Source of the DNA: DATJLY01 sp963773665 | GTDB lineage: Bacteria; Pseudomonadota; Alphaproteobacteria; ATCC43930; CGMCC-115725 | DNA: 64,000 nt | Direction: 5' to 3' | Assembly: GCA_963773665.1 (NCBI GenBank) | Contig: CAVZBZ010000001.1 | Coordinates: 1,240,001 to 1,304,000, forward strand | In this document: positions 1 to 8,295 of the stretch, piece after piece | How the letters are laid out: each line of letters opens with the position of its first letter | Position numbering within the stretch: the first letter of the stretch is position 1 | Notes under the pieces: model-generated | Database searches by the model: none | Told to the model about the DNA's origin: nothing | What the model saw: the letters and a program-made list of their open reading frames with translations, nothing else | Made by a program: the position numbers and the translations under genes

Positions 1-1
1 A

Positions 2-1072
2 TTCGCGATCTGGGACAATACCGGCTACCGCCAGGGGGTTGGCGCAGGCGAGCTTTATCGCCAGCATCTGGACGAATTGGTGCTGGCCGAGGCGTGCGGC
101 TTCGCGCATTACTGGTTCTTCGAGCATCATCTGTCGCCGACCGCGCCGATGCCGGCGCCCAATCTGATGATCGCGGCGGCGGCCTCGCGCACAAGGCGTT
201 TGCGGCTCGGCAACATGGTGAACGTGCTGCCGTTCCGCAATCCGCTGCTGGTCGCCGAGGAAGCGGCGATGCTCGACCAGATGACGGGCGGGCGGCTCGA
301 CATCGGCATCGGCCGCGGCGGCAAGGCGGTCGAATACCAGTCCTTCTGCCTCGATCCCGCCAATTCGCGCGCCCTGTTCCGCGAATCGATCGAGGTCCTG
401 CAGCGCCTGTGGTCGGACGAGCTGTTCGCGCATCGCGGAAAATTCTTCCGCGTGGAGAAAACGGCCGCGCTCTCGCCGGCGCTGGTGCAGCGCCCGCACC
501 CGCCGCTCTACGTCACGGCGAACAGCGAGGAATCGCTCAGCTATGCGGCCGCGCGCGACCTGCCGTTCGTGCAGCTCAATTCGCTGATCGACGATTGCCG
601 GCGCGACGTGTCGTTTTATCGCGACGTTGCCGCCGCCGCGGGGTTTGCGCCGCGCCCGCGCCTTTGCCTGACGCGCGAGGTCTATGTCGCGCCGACGGAC
701 CAGCAGGCGCGGCAGGAAGCGAAGAAGCATTTGCTCGAATACTGGAACCTGTGGGGCCGCTTCACGCAGTTCGTCGAGGCGGGACAGATCCCGGCGAGCT
801 TCGAGAGCTGGTACAAGCGCGCGCCGCGGCTTTATGCCATGAGCTTCGACGAATTGGTGGACAGCGGCATGGTGCTGGCCGGCTCGCCCGAGACGGTGGC
901 GCGGCAGATCCTGCGCCATCGCGAAGCGCTCGACCTCGCGATCCTGGTCTGCACCTTTCAGCTCGGCTCCATGCCGCACGAAATGGTCGAGCGTTCGCTG
1001 CGGAGTTTCGGCGAAGAAGTGATGCCGCGCGTCCGCGCCGCGAGCCCGGCGCGCGAAGCGGCGACGGTCTAG
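2..1072 (+). CDS. LLM-class flavin-dependent oxidoreductase (partial)
   Basis: Luciferase-like monooxygenase family (TIM barrel using FMN or F420). The reading frame is open from the left edge, so the true start lies upstream; about 356 C-terminal residues are present. Family signs include FFEHHLSP near the start, the GRLDIGIGRGG loop, a pattern of aromatic and arginine residues typical of the barrel, and the C-terminal segment GSPETVARQI. Substrate cannot be read from the sequence. It ends in a TAG that shares the quartet CTAG (1069-1072) with the stop of the convergent hydrolase gene. A second LLM enzyme lies at 1842-2957. Because the same window encodes F420 synthesis, F420 rather than FMN is possible as cofactor, but nothing in the sequence decides this. 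Confidence 0.85.
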   Translation, partial: FAIWDNTGYRQGVGAGELYRQHLDELVLAEACGFAHYWFFEHHLSPTAPMPAPNLMIAAAASRTRRLRLGNMVNVLPFRNPLLVAEEAAMLDQMTGGRLDIGIGRGGKAVEYQSFCLDPANSRALFRESIEVLQRLWSDELFAHRGKFFRVEKTAALSPALVQRPHPPLYVTANSEESLSYAAARDLPFVQLNSLIDDCRRDVSFYRDVAAAAGFAPRPRLCLTREVYVAPTDQQARQEAKKHLLEYWNLWGRFTQFVEAGQIPASFESWYKRAPRLYAMSFDELVDSGMVLAGSPETVARQILRHREALDLAILVCTFQLGSMPHEMVERSLRSFGEEVMPRVRAASPAREAATV

Positions 1073-1845
1073 CCCTCGCCCATATTCACGACGAAGCGCT
1101 CGCCGCGGTCGACGAAGTCGGCGACGAGCTTCACCCAGGGGCCGCACGCGGCGATCGGCAGCTCGTGCGCGGCGCCGTGGAGCAGAATCCGGGTGCAGGT
1201 CGGGATGCGAAGCTGATAGGGCAGCATCGCCTCCTCCGGGATGAGAAGGTCGCCGGTGCCCCAGACGAGCAAGGTCGGCGCCACGATTTCGGGCAAGCGC
1301 CCGAGCAGATCTTCCGACGTGTCGGGGAAGCGCCGCATGTTGGCTTGCGCGTTGGCGGATATGCGCTCGCGCTCGGATGGCCCGGGCGGGCCAGCCCAGG
1401 ACGGATGGTCGCCATAGAGGATGCGCGCCATTTCCTGCGGCAGCGGCGGCGCGCGGTGCGGCGCAAAGGCGGCCGGCGCGGAAAGGACAAGGCTCTCGAC
1501 CAGATCGGGGTGCAGGATCGCGAGCCAGCATCCGTAGGCGCCGCCGGCCGATTGCGCCACGACATGCGCCTTCCCGCCCGCGACCTCGCGCAGAAACGCG
1601 GCCAGCACCGTGACCGCGTCGGCGACGCTCCGGCAATTGCCAATAGGCGTTCCGTCGAAGCCGGGGCGCGAGGGCAGCAGCAGGCGGTGCCGCTCGCCCA
1701 AATGCGCCACGAACGCTGCGCCCTCGGGCGGCGCGCCGCCGGCGCCGTGGAGGTACAAGATGGTCTTGCCGCTTGCGCCGCATTCGAGATAGCGCACGGA
1801 AATGCCGCCGCATGGGGCGGTCTTCGCTGCGATGGCGGGGCTCAT
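1069..1845 (-). CDS. alpha/beta hydrolase
   Basis: 258-residue alpha/beta hydrolase fold protein. Visible elements are the oxyanion-side YLHGAGG, the nucleophile elbow VAQSAGGAYG, an acid residue in LVWGTGDLL and a late histidine in HGAAHELP, which together form a Ser-Asp-His triad. The ATG at 1845 overlaps the TGA of the upstream LLM gene by four bases (ATGA), so the two are co-translated. Pairing with a flavin monooxygenase suggests ester or enol-lactone hydrolysis after an oxygenation or reduction step, but the substrate is unknown. No signal peptide, so cytoplasmic. The annotated start was chosen because of the ATGA overlap; longer in-frame extensions run through the neighbouring gene and are not real. 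Confidence 0.88.
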   Translation of the reverse strand: MSPAIAAKTAPCGGISVRYLECGASGKTILYLHGAGGAPPEGAAFVAHLGERHRLLLPSRPGFDGTPIGNCRSVADAVTVLAAFLREVAGGKAHVVAQSAGGAYGCWLAILHPDLVESLVLSAPAAFAPHRAPPLPQEMARILYGDHPSWAGPPGPSERERISANAQANMRRFPDTSEDLLGRLPEIVAPTLLVWGTGDLLIPEEAMLPYQLRIPTCTRILLHGAAHELPIAACGPWVKLVADFVDRGERFVVNMGEG

Positions 1846-2957
1846 AGCGCGCGCACCTGGGGCATGACTTCCTTGGCGAACAGCTCGATCGCGCGGCGTT
1901 TCTGCCGCGGCGGGCCGCCGCGGTCGAAGATGAGATTGAGGACGCCGCAGCCGATCTCGTTCCTGAGCCGCTTCACCTGGCGCGCGACCGCGTCCGGGCC
2001 GCCGACCAGCATGGTGCCGCGCTCGACCGCCTCCTCGACCGAGCGCGGCTCGTCGGCGGCGAGGTTGTGGAAGCGCTGCACCAGTTTCTGGTCGCCCGCG
2101 CCGAAGAAGCCGGAACTCGACACCAGCCGGTTCGCGGCGACGAGCCCGCCCATGACCATGCCGTGCGCGAAGGAGGGCCGCACCGCCTCGAACGCCGCCT
2201 CGTCGTTCTCGCCGACATGGACGGGAAGCTGATAGATGATCTGCTCGGGCGTCGGTTCCCAGCCCTCTGCCGCCGCCTGCTCGCGATAGAACCGCGCGGC
2301 CTCGGCGGCGAGCGGCAGGTTGGTGAAGGCGAGGCCCAAGCCCACGCGCTTCTTCGCCGCGAACGCGCCCGACTCCCGGCTCGAGCCCGAGACATAGATC
2401 GGCGGGGTCGGAAGCTGGATCGGGCGCGGCCAGATCGAGACGTGGCGGTAATGGTAGTGCCGCCCTTCCCAGCCGAACGGCATGGTGTCGGTCCAGGCGC
2501 GCAGGATGAGGTCCCACGCCTCCTCGAAGCGCGAGCGCGATTCCGACGGCGGCACGTTGTAGACGAGATACTCGTAGGGCGCGCCGCGCAGCAGGCCCGC
2601 AATGAGCCGCCCGCCCGACAGAGTGTCGATCATCGCGTATTCCTCGGCGATGCGGACGGGATTGCCGGTGAGCGGGATGAGCGCCCCCAGAATGGCGATC
2701 TTGGCGCGCTTCACGCGCTGCGTCAGCGCGCTCGCCAAGACGGTGACGTTGGGCGCGAGGTTGAACGGCGAATAGTGATGCTCGGCGCAGGCGATCCAGT
2801 CGAAGCCCAGCTCGTCCTCCATCGCCACCTCGTCGAGCGTGCGCGCGACCGCGTCCAAGGCCTGCTGCGGCTCGAAATAGCGGTTCGGCACCGGCCATTT
2901 CGATGTCGGCTCGCGGATGCGGCCGTACGGCATGCCGTTGAACACCGAGAATATCAT
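1842..2957 (-). CDS. LLM-class flavin-dependent oxidoreductase
   Basis: 371-residue luciferase-like monooxygenase. N-terminal MIFSVFNGMPYGR, barrel segments GFDWIACAEHHYSPFN and IDTLSGGRLIAGL, and the late GGPDAVARQVKRL segment are all typical. The ATG at 2957 is preceded by a purine-rich ribosome site (GGGGGTGAGG); upstream in-frame ATGs are less well supported. It is the first gene of a two-gene operon with the alpha/beta hydrolase at 1069-1845. The family uses reduced flavin or F420; substrate unknown. The pair could act in sequence on a small cyclic or aromatic compound (inference). Confidence 0.88.
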   Translation of the reverse strand: MIFSVFNGMPYGRIREPTSKWPVPNRYFEPQQALDAVARTLDEVAMEDELGFDWIACAEHHYSPFNLAPNVTVLASALTQRVKRAKIAILGALIPLTGNPVRIAEEYAMIDTLSGGRLIAGLLRGAPYEYLVYNVPPSESRSRFEEAWDLILRAWTDTMPFGWEGRHYHYRHVSIWPRPIQLPTPPIYVSGSSRESGAFAAKKRVGLGLAFTNLPLAAEAARFYREQAAAEGWEPTPEQIIYQLPVHVGENDEAAFEAVRPSFAHGMVMGGLVAANRLVSSSGFFGAGDQKLVQRFHNLAADEPRSVEEAVERGTMLVGGPDAVARQVKRLRNEIGCGVLNLIFDRGGPPRQKRRAIELFAKEVMPQVRAL

Positions 2958-3149
2958 CGCCTCACCCCCTTCGAGTCGCCGCGCGAGCCGCGCGGATCGC
3001 AGCGCCCAAACCCGATATTGCGGTGCGGGCCTGCGATTTTCCATGACAGAGAGCGCAATGCGCGACGATTTTCCTGTTGTGCTTGCACGTGCGAATCGCT
3101 CTCTGGCAATTTTCCGCAGTTCCCGAATCGTCGAAGATCAAGAACAACG

Positions 3150-3789
3150 ATGCCGTTCGAAATCATTCCCGCCGACGAGGCCGCGCAAGAGAACGAGTGT
3201 ACTGCCGAGCCCGAGGCGCTCTCGCGCCAGCTCGCCCTCTTCCGCGGCGAGGGCCAGGTCGAAGTCGCGCCGATGGCGCGGCGCGCGAAATCGTCGCTCC
3301 AGGAACGTCCAGCTCCACATCGCGCATCTTTCCGGGCAGCTTGAGACATTGCGCCAGCAGCTGCGCGACCATTCGGCCGACCGGCTCGCCCTCCTCCTGC
3401 GCGAGATGATCGAGGAGCGCGAGCGCGAGCTCGAACGCTGGATCGCGCAGGAGAGCCGCTGGGACGAGCGCGTCACGGCGCTCGAGGCGGCGATCGCCGA
3501 GCGCGACACGTTCCGCCGGCGCGAGGCCGAGCTGTTGCGCGAGCGCGACGCGGCGCGGGCCGAGGCCGAGAATGCCGCGGCGCGGCTCGACGCGGCCGAG
3601 CGCGCCGCCGAGGCCGAGCGGCGCAAGGCCCATGCGCTCGAGCGCGCGGCCGGCCAAGCCCAGGCCGAGCAGCTGCGGCTGCGCCAGGAGCGCGCGCTCG
3701 ACGAGACGCACTGGCACTCCGAGCGCCGCCAGCTTGCCGCCGAGATGGAGCGGCTCAAGGGCGGCTGGCTCGGACGGCTGATCCGGTAA
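3150..3789 (+). pseudogene. coiled-coil protein gene with a +1 frameshift
   Basis: The first frame starts at ATG 3150 (MPFEIIPADEAAQEN) and runs to a stop at 3344. A second frame, shifted by one base, continues from about 3304 to the TAA at 3789 with a long Glu/Arg/Ala-rich coiled coil (REMIEERERELERW, RERDAARAEAENAAARL) and a basic tail, GGWLGRLIR. Removing one base near 3303 joins the two into a 212-residue protein reading SSLQ-NVQLHIAHLSGQL across the join. The coiled coil covers roughly residues 60-200. No family is recognised. Either the gene is a recent pseudogene or the extra base is a sequencing error; the same kind of break occurs in five other genes of this window. Confidence 0.55.
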
Positions 3790-3802
3790 GGCCAAATCGC
3801 GA

Positions 3803-3880
3803 CTGTCATTGCGAGGAGCAGAGCGACGAAGCGATCCCCCGACCCGGCAGGGGATTGCTTCGCTTCGCTCGCAATGACAG
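3803..3880. repeat. REP-like palindromic intergenic repeat (cattgcgag type)
   Basis: The 13-base arm CTGTCATTGCGAG at 3803-3815 is perfectly mirrored by CTCGCAATGACAG at 3868-3880, with inner arms around GCGACGAAGCGATC and GATTGCTTCGCTTC. The element lies between two genes and contains no open reading frame. Repeats with this arm are common between genes in alphaproteobacterial genomes (established from general knowledge). It can fold as a long hairpin and may stabilise mRNA ends or terminate transcription. Confidence 0.85.
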
Positions 3881-4046
3881 CGCCGAAAAACCGCTTCGAT
3901 TTTGCCGGATCGGACCGCAGCGCGGTTCGCCGGGATTTGAGCGGATTGCCGCGCGATCTCGGCGCAAACGCGCGAGGCCCGTTACGAAAGCTTCAAGTTT
4001 CGCCGTGCGACGCTTGCCCCGCCCACAGGACCGGAGGTCCCTTCGC

Positions 4047-4401
4047 ATGGTGCAAATTCGCTCAAGCCTGGCGCTCGCCTCGGCGCTCTTTCTCGCGGCG
4101 TGCGGCAGCGCGGTCACTGCCATCCCGAGCGCGCTTCTGTCCGCCGCCGGCCTCGCCGCCAAGCCGGCGCAGGAGTCCGGCGACGAGTTCCGCGTCCAGC
4201 GGCGCCGCGGGCAAAGAGCACGCTCTCACCCGCAACATCCAAGCCGGGCTCATCACGCTTGGCTACGATCCGGGTCCGGCCGACGGCCGGCTCGACGCGA
4301 AGACGCGGGCCGCGATCCGGCGCTACCAGTCCGACAATACGCTGCCGGTGAACGGCGAGCCGTCAGCCTATCTGTGGGACGACATCAAGGACCGCATCTA
4401 G
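4047..4401 (+). pseudogene. small lipoprotein with peptidoglycan-binding domain, +1 frameshift
   Basis: ATG 4047 follows the ribosome site GGAGG (4033-4037). The N-terminus MVQIRSSLALASALFLAACGS is a lipoprotein signal with lipobox LAAC. The frame then shifts near 4184-4190 and the downstream frame gives a Ser-rich linker (SSASSGAAG) and a PG_binding_1-like domain: NIQAGLITLGYDPG, ADGRLDAKTRAAIRRYQ. Removing one base yields a 117-residue protein, a sensible size for an outer-membrane-anchored peptidoglycan binder. The stop TAG lies inside CTAG (4398-4401), which is exactly the target quartet duplicated by the IS element that follows, so the insertion left the stop intact. The frameshift may be decay or a sequence error. 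Confidence 0.7.
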
Positions 4402-4415
4402 GTCCTGTTTACAAA
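4402..4415. repeat. left terminal inverted repeat of the IS5-family element
   Basis: GTCCTGTTTACAAA, the exact complement of the right end at 5240-5253. The adjacent CTAG (4398-4401) is the target duplication and also contains the stop codon of the upstream gene. Confidence 0.93.
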
Positions 4416-4473
4416 CTTATTGACGCGGGAATCGCCTTCTGATTCAAGGATTCCTCTTGGAGAGGAGGGGTCG

Positions 4474-5246
4474 TTGAGTCGAGGCGATTTGAGCGAAGCG
4501 GAGTGGTGGCTGCTGAAAGACCTGTTGCCGGCCGAGCGCGGCCGGAATAGCCGGCCTGCGCATGACAACCGGACCATTGTGAACGGCATATTGTGGCGCC
4601 TGCGCACGGGCGCGCCGTGGCGCGATGTTCCCGAGAAGTACGGCAAATGGATCACCGTGTACCAACGCTTTCGACGCTGGAGCCAGGCCGGCGTCTGGGA
4701 GGCGGTCGCCTCCAGGCTGGCCCGGGCGATGGCGGACAACTCCCGCCACAGCATCGACTCGACGACGGTCCGAGGCCACGTCTCGGCAGCCGGCGCAAAA
4801 GGGGAACTCGCGAACAGGCTTTTGGCCGCTCGCGGGGCGGGTTCACCTGTAAAGTTCATTGTCTCAGTGATGCCCACGGCATCCCGCTCGTCTTTCATCT
4901 CACCGGCGGCGAAGCGGCGGACTGCACGGCCTTCGAAACCGTGACCGCGCGCGCTCCGGCGCGCCCGGCTCATCTGCTCGCCGACAAGGGTTACGACACC
5001 GATCCCATCCGCGCTGCGCTCCACCGACGCGGCATCCGCGCCGTTATCCCGCCGCGGTCCCATCGCATCTACGCAATCCGCTGGAACCAACGCATCTACC
5101 GCGAGCGCAACCGCATCGAGCGAATGATCGGCCATCTCAAGGTGAACCGCGCCATCGCCACCCGATATGACAAGCTCGCGCGCTCCTTCCTCGATACCCT
5201 TCATCTCGCTACCATCCGCAGATGCCTACGTCTCGCTACTTTGTAA
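4474..5246 (+). CDS. IS5/IS427-type DDE transposase (two frames, probable programmed -1 frameshift)
   Basis: Frame A runs from TTG 4474 (after GGAGAGGAGG) to a stop at 4944 and holds the N-terminal domain (LSEAEWWLLKDLLP, NGILWRLRTGAPWRDVP) and the first catalytic Asp in IDSTTVRGH. Frame B, shifted by -1, continues from about 4800 to 5246 with GRSRGGFTCKVH, the second Asp in LLADKGYD, and the Y-(2)-R-(3)-E-(6)-K signature in YRERNRIERMIGHLK. The frames overlap at the A-run GCAAAAGGGG (4795-4804), a plausible slip site. The fused product is 257 residues, normal for this family. A start at TTG 4420 is also open but lies too close to the end repeat. Likely active. Confidence 0.9.
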
Positions 5247-5253
5247 ACAGGAC
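5240..5253. repeat. right terminal inverted repeat of the IS5-family element
   Basis: TTTGTAAACAGGAC, complement of the left end, followed by the second CTAG target copy (5254-5257). The transposase stop codon (TAA, ending 5246) lies within this repeat. Confidence 0.93.
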
Positions 5254-5264
5254 CTAGGCCGGCC

Positions 5265-6497
5265 TCAGACCTTCTCGAAATCGATGCGCTCGGCGACCGG
5301 GAGGCCGAGAAGGTAGCGGCGCAGGCAGTCGAGGCCCATCTCGACGGCGCCGAGCCGGACCCAGTCGCGCCCGCCGACGATGCGCGAGGCGCGGATCGCG
5401 GTGCCGGCATCGGACGCGATCGCAAGGTCGATGACGCCGCCGAACTCGAACCGGTCGGCGCCTTCGTCGGGCGTGACGAGTGCCACGAGCGCGTGGCTGG
5501 CGCCGGCCTCGCGGCGCAGCCGCTCGGCGAGCGCGGCGGCACCGCCCTCGAACTGGCGCTGGACGATGCCGCGGCGGAAGACATGCTCGGCACCCGGCAA
5601 CGGCGCGATCCGGGCCGAGATCTGGCCGCCGGTGAAGGTCTCGGCGACGGCGAGGGTGAAGCCGCCGCGCCCGAGCGCGGCCAGGATATTGCCTTCGAGC
5701 GTCTCATCGTCCTCGGCGAGGATGAAATTGCCGAGCCGGCGGCGCACTTCCGCCGTGACCGGCGCGAGAAGCTCGTGCACCTCGTCCATGTCGCGGCCGC
5801 GCACGGCGAGCTTGGTTTCGAGCTGCGGGTAATGCGCGCGGAAGCCGAGTTTCACGGCGCCCGGCGGCGCCAGTTCCTCCACCCCCTTCAAGATCGCATC
5901 GACATGCGATTCGCCGAGCCCGTAGGAATGGAAGCGCTTCAGGAAAATCGCGGCGGTGCGGCCGGCGCGCGCAAGCAGACGGGGCACCAGTTGCTCGTCG
6001 AGCATGCGAAAAAGCTCGCGCGGCACGCCCGGCGTGAAGAAGAAGCGCGCCTTGCCTATGTCGAGCGCGAAGCCGCAGGCGGTGCCGATCGGGTTGTCGA
6101 GCATCTCGGCGCCCTGGGGCAGCATCGCCTGCTTGCGGTTGTTGGCCGGCATGATGCGGCTGCGCTGGCGAAAGCGCTCTTCCATGCGGGCGAGCCAGTC
6201 CTCGTTCAAGACGAGATCGACGCCGGCCGCCTTGGCGGCGGTCTCCTGCGACAAATCATCGACCGTGGGCCCGAGGCCGCCATTGACGATGACGGCGTCG
6301 GCGCGCGACCCGGCAAGGCGGAACGCTTCGAGCAGGGTCGCGCGGTCGTCGCCGACGATCTGGGCCCAGCCGATGGATATGCCCACTTCCTCGAGCCGCT
6401 GCGCGATCGCGTTGTAGTTGGTGTTGACGATCTTGCCGGTCAGAACCTCGTCGCCGGTGCAGATCACCTCGACCGCGATGTCGCGCCCGCCGCTCAA
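5265..6497 (-). CDS. cinA: CinA-family protein (molybdopterin-binding-like plus NMN deamidase-like domains)
   Basis: 410 residues, the usual length of two-domain CinA. The N-terminal MoCF-like domain shows VICTGDEVLTGKIVNTN and VNGGLGPTVDDLSQE (about residues 71-85), followed by the linker FTPGVPRELFRML. The C-terminal PncC/CinA domain starts near residue 270. There the usual ESCTGG/ESLTGG motif reads AETFTGG (285-291), so the expected Ser is Thr; the deamidase activity may be altered. The TTG start at 6497 overlaps the TGA of the upstream esterase (TTGA) and gives the expected spacing to the first beta strand; GTG in EVICTG is an alternative. Role: probable pyridine nucleotide recycling/repair (family knowledge). 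The IS element lies just after its stop. Confidence 0.85.
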   Translation of the reverse strand: MSGGRDIAVEVICTGDEVLTGKIVNTNYNAIAQRLEEVGISIGWAQIVGDDRATLLEAFRLAGSRADAVIVNGGLGPTVDDLSQETAAKAAGVDLVLNEDWLARMEERFRQRSRIMPANNRKQAMLPQGAEMLDNPIGTACGFALDIGKARFFFTPGVPRELFRMLDEQLVPRLLARAGRTAAIFLKRFHSYGLGESHVDAILKGVEELAPPGAVKLGFRAHYPQLETKLAVRGRDMDEVHELLAPVTAEVRRRLGNFILAEDDETLEGNILAALGRGGFTLAVAETFTGGQISARIAPLPGAEHVFRRGIVQRQFEGGAAALAERLRREAGASHALVALVTPDEGADRFEFGGVIDLAIASDAGTAIRASRIVGGRDWVRLGAVEMGLDCLRRYLLGLPVAERIDFEKV

Positions 6498-7369
6498 GCC
6501 AGATGCTTCTTCAGGAAGGCGGCGATGCGGTCGAACGCCTGGAGCGAAGGCGGCGAGGCGGGGGCGATCGAGGTGAAGCGCAGCGGCGCCTCGAAATAGA
6601 CCAGGTCGATCTCGCCCCCCGCCTTGCGATAGGCATGGACGAAGCGCTGCGGCTCGTTGCCGTCGAACGGGCTCTCGGGATCGCGGTAGTCGTGCACGCT
6701 GTCGTTGGGCGCCTGGATCCACAGCGCCGGCGGCGTCGCGACTTTTTCGCCGCGCTCGAGGATGAGCGTGGGGCTGCCGTCCGCCATGTTGGCCTCGGTG
6801 CGCCAGAACTCGTCGTGCCCGGCGATGAGGTCGGTGGCCCAGGTCCCGCCCGCCGCCTGGCCGCGCTTGGCATGGCGATAGCGGCTCAAGGGGTTGATCA
6901 CCGGCCACGACATGACGACGCAGCGCACCGACGCATCGGCCGAAGGCGAACCCGCAAGCGCCTCGGCCGCATAGCGCGGGTCCTTGGGCTTCATGGCGAC
7001 GAGCATGGCGAGATGGCCGCCGCTCGACTGGCCCGAAATGGCCAGCTCGGGCCGGATGGCAAGATCCTTGGCGCGCGATTTGAGCCAGCGGATCGCGTAA
7101 TTGATGTCGGCCACGCCCAGCGGATATGCGCCTTCGACGCCGTGCCGGAAATCGAGCGATGCGACCGCTACGCCGCGCTCGGCCAGGGCCTCGTGGCGGT
7201 TGTGCTCGACCGTGCGGTCGCCGTGATGCCAGGCGCCGCCGTGCAGTTCGACCACGGCAGGGAACGGACCCCGCCCCTCGGGCCGGAAGAAGCGCAGCAG
7301 CAGCTTCTTGCCGCCAGGCCGCGCATATTCGATGTCCTCGGTGGTGAAGGTCGCGGTCTTCGTCGTCAT
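6494..7369 (-). CDS. alpha/beta hydrolase (esterase/lipase-like)
   Basis: 291 residues. HGGAWHHGDR is the HGG-W oxyanion motif of esterase/arylformamidase-type hydrolases. The nucleophile elbow is ISGQSSGGHLAML, and the late segment includes APNDSVHDY. ATG 7369 follows GAGGAGGAAGAA, a strong ribosome site. It is the middle gene of a three-gene operon, 19 bp after the HpcH/HpaI aldolase and overlapping cinA by four bases. Cytoplasmic. Substrate unknown; pairing with an aldolase suggests a catabolic ester. Confidence 0.85.
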   Translation of the reverse strand: MTTKTATFTTEDIEYARPGGKKLLLRFFRPEGRGPFPAVVELHGGAWHHGDRTVEHNRHEALAERGVAVASLDFRHGVEGAYPLGVADINYAIRWLKSRAKDLAIRPELAISGQSSGGHLAMLVAMKPKDPRYAAEALAGSPSADASVRCVVMSWPVINPLSRYRHAKRGQAAGGTWATDLIAGHDEFWRTEANMADGSPTLILERGEKVATPPALWIQAPNDSVHDYRDPESPFDGNEPQRFVHAYRKAGGEIDLVYFEAPLRFTSIAPASPPSLQAFDRIAAFLKKHLA

Positions 7370-7388
7370 TTCTTCCTCCTCCTCGCGC

Positions 7389-8165
7389 CTATTTCGCCTC
7401 GCGCAACATGGCCGCGCGGCGCGTGGCGCCGCCCAGCAGGAAATTGAGATCGCCGCCGGCGAGGATCATGCGCATCCCCATGGCGATGAAGCGGCGCATG
7501 TGCTCGTCGCTGCCGACGCCGCCCATGCCCGGCCATTTCCCGTGGCGGCGGCAGGCGGCGATCACGGTCTCATAGGCGGCGACCACCTGCGCATTGCCGT
7601 AGTCGCCGGAAATGCCGAGCTCGAGCGTCAGGTCGCCGGTGCCGATCAGCAGCACATCGACGCCGGGCACCGCGGCGATGGCATCGGCATTGGCGATCGC
7701 CTTGGGCGTTTCGAGCATGACGGTGGTGAGGATGTTTTCGTTGACGAGCCGCGCCTGCTCGCCGCCGTTCATCGCCTTGTAGCCGAAATGCGGCAGCAGC
7801 CCGCCGCTCGAGCGGTGGCCCAAGGGCGGATACTTGACGCGGTCCACCACCTCGCGCGCTTCCTCGGCGCTATCGACATGCGGCATGACGATGCCCCAGG
7901 CGCCGCCGTCCAGGGCGCGCGCCGCCATGTCGTACTGGCCCTCGGGCACGCGCACCAAGGGCGTGATCCCGGCATCGAGCGCGGCCAGGGATATTTGCGA
8001 TGCCTGATCGAGCGAGTGCGGCCCGTGCTCCAGGTCGGTCCAAATCCAGTCGAAGCCGGCGCTCTGCATGATCTTGGCGATCTCGCCGGTGCGCACGAGC
8101 CGGATGCCGACGCCCAAGGACAACTCGCCCCGCGCCAGCCTGTCGCGCGCCGGATTGTGCGACAT
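7389..8165 (-). CDS. HpcH/HpaI-family aldolase
   Basis: 258 residues, matching class II 2-keto-3-deoxy sugar-acid / 4-hydroxy-2-oxoheptanedioate aldolases. Motifs: DLEHGPHS with the catalytic His at residue 47, metal-binding Glu in LETPKAIANAD (E152), and Asp in GTGDLTLELG (D178). The ATG at 8165 follows GGGAGGCTTC, a strong ribosome site, and the upstream open frame is intergenic. Family reaction: divalent-metal-dependent retro-aldol cleavage giving pyruvate and an aldehyde. First gene of the aldolase-esterase-cinA operon and divergent from the MFS permease at 8296, with which it may share a substrate. Confidence 0.88.
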   Translation of the reverse strand: MSHNPARDRLARGELSLGVGIRLVRTGEIAKIMQSAGFDWIWTDLEHGPHSLDQASQISLAALDAGITPLVRVPEGQYDMAARALDGGAWGIVMPHVDSAEEAREVVDRVKYPPLGHRSSGGLLPHFGYKAMNGGEQARLVNENILTTVMLETPKAIANADAIAAVPGVDVLLIGTGDLTLELGISGDYGNAQVVAAYETVIAACRRHGKWPGMGGVGSDEHMRRFIAMGMRMILAGGDLNFLLGGATRRAAMLREAK

Positions 8166-8295
8166 GAAGCCTCCCGCCTTTTCGCGCATGATAGAGGGGC
8201 CTGCCGCACCGCGCCATCGCCCTTGACGCCGCGCACCCGGAAGCCGCCAATAGAGGGAACGGGTTTCAATAAACCGGAACGGAACGGGGGAAACG

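Larger units (their letters stand above)
4402..5253 (+). mobile_element. IS5-family (IS427-like) insertion sequence
   Basis: An 852-bp element bounded by perfect 14-bp inverted repeats, GTCCTGTTTACAAA at 4402-4415 and TTTGTAAACAGGAC at 5240-5253. It is flanked by a 4-bp direct duplication CTAG (4398-4401 and 5254-5257), matching the YTAR target known for IS5-type elements. It carries one transposase in two overlapping frames. All parts appear intact and the ends match perfectly, suggesting recent insertion. It sits between the lipoprotein stop codon and the 3' end of cinA, so it disrupts no coding sequence. Confidence 0.95.

Noticed and set aside
1069..2898. A 609-residue open frame on the minus strand spanning the LLM gene and the hydrolase
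   Set aside because: Only its last 258 residues are a real protein; the rest is an Arg/Ala-rich shadow of the LLM gene in another frame.
3803..3880. Possible tRNA or small RNA gene
   Set aside because: The sequence is a long perfect palindrome with no cloverleaf arms; it matches a common intergenic repeat type.
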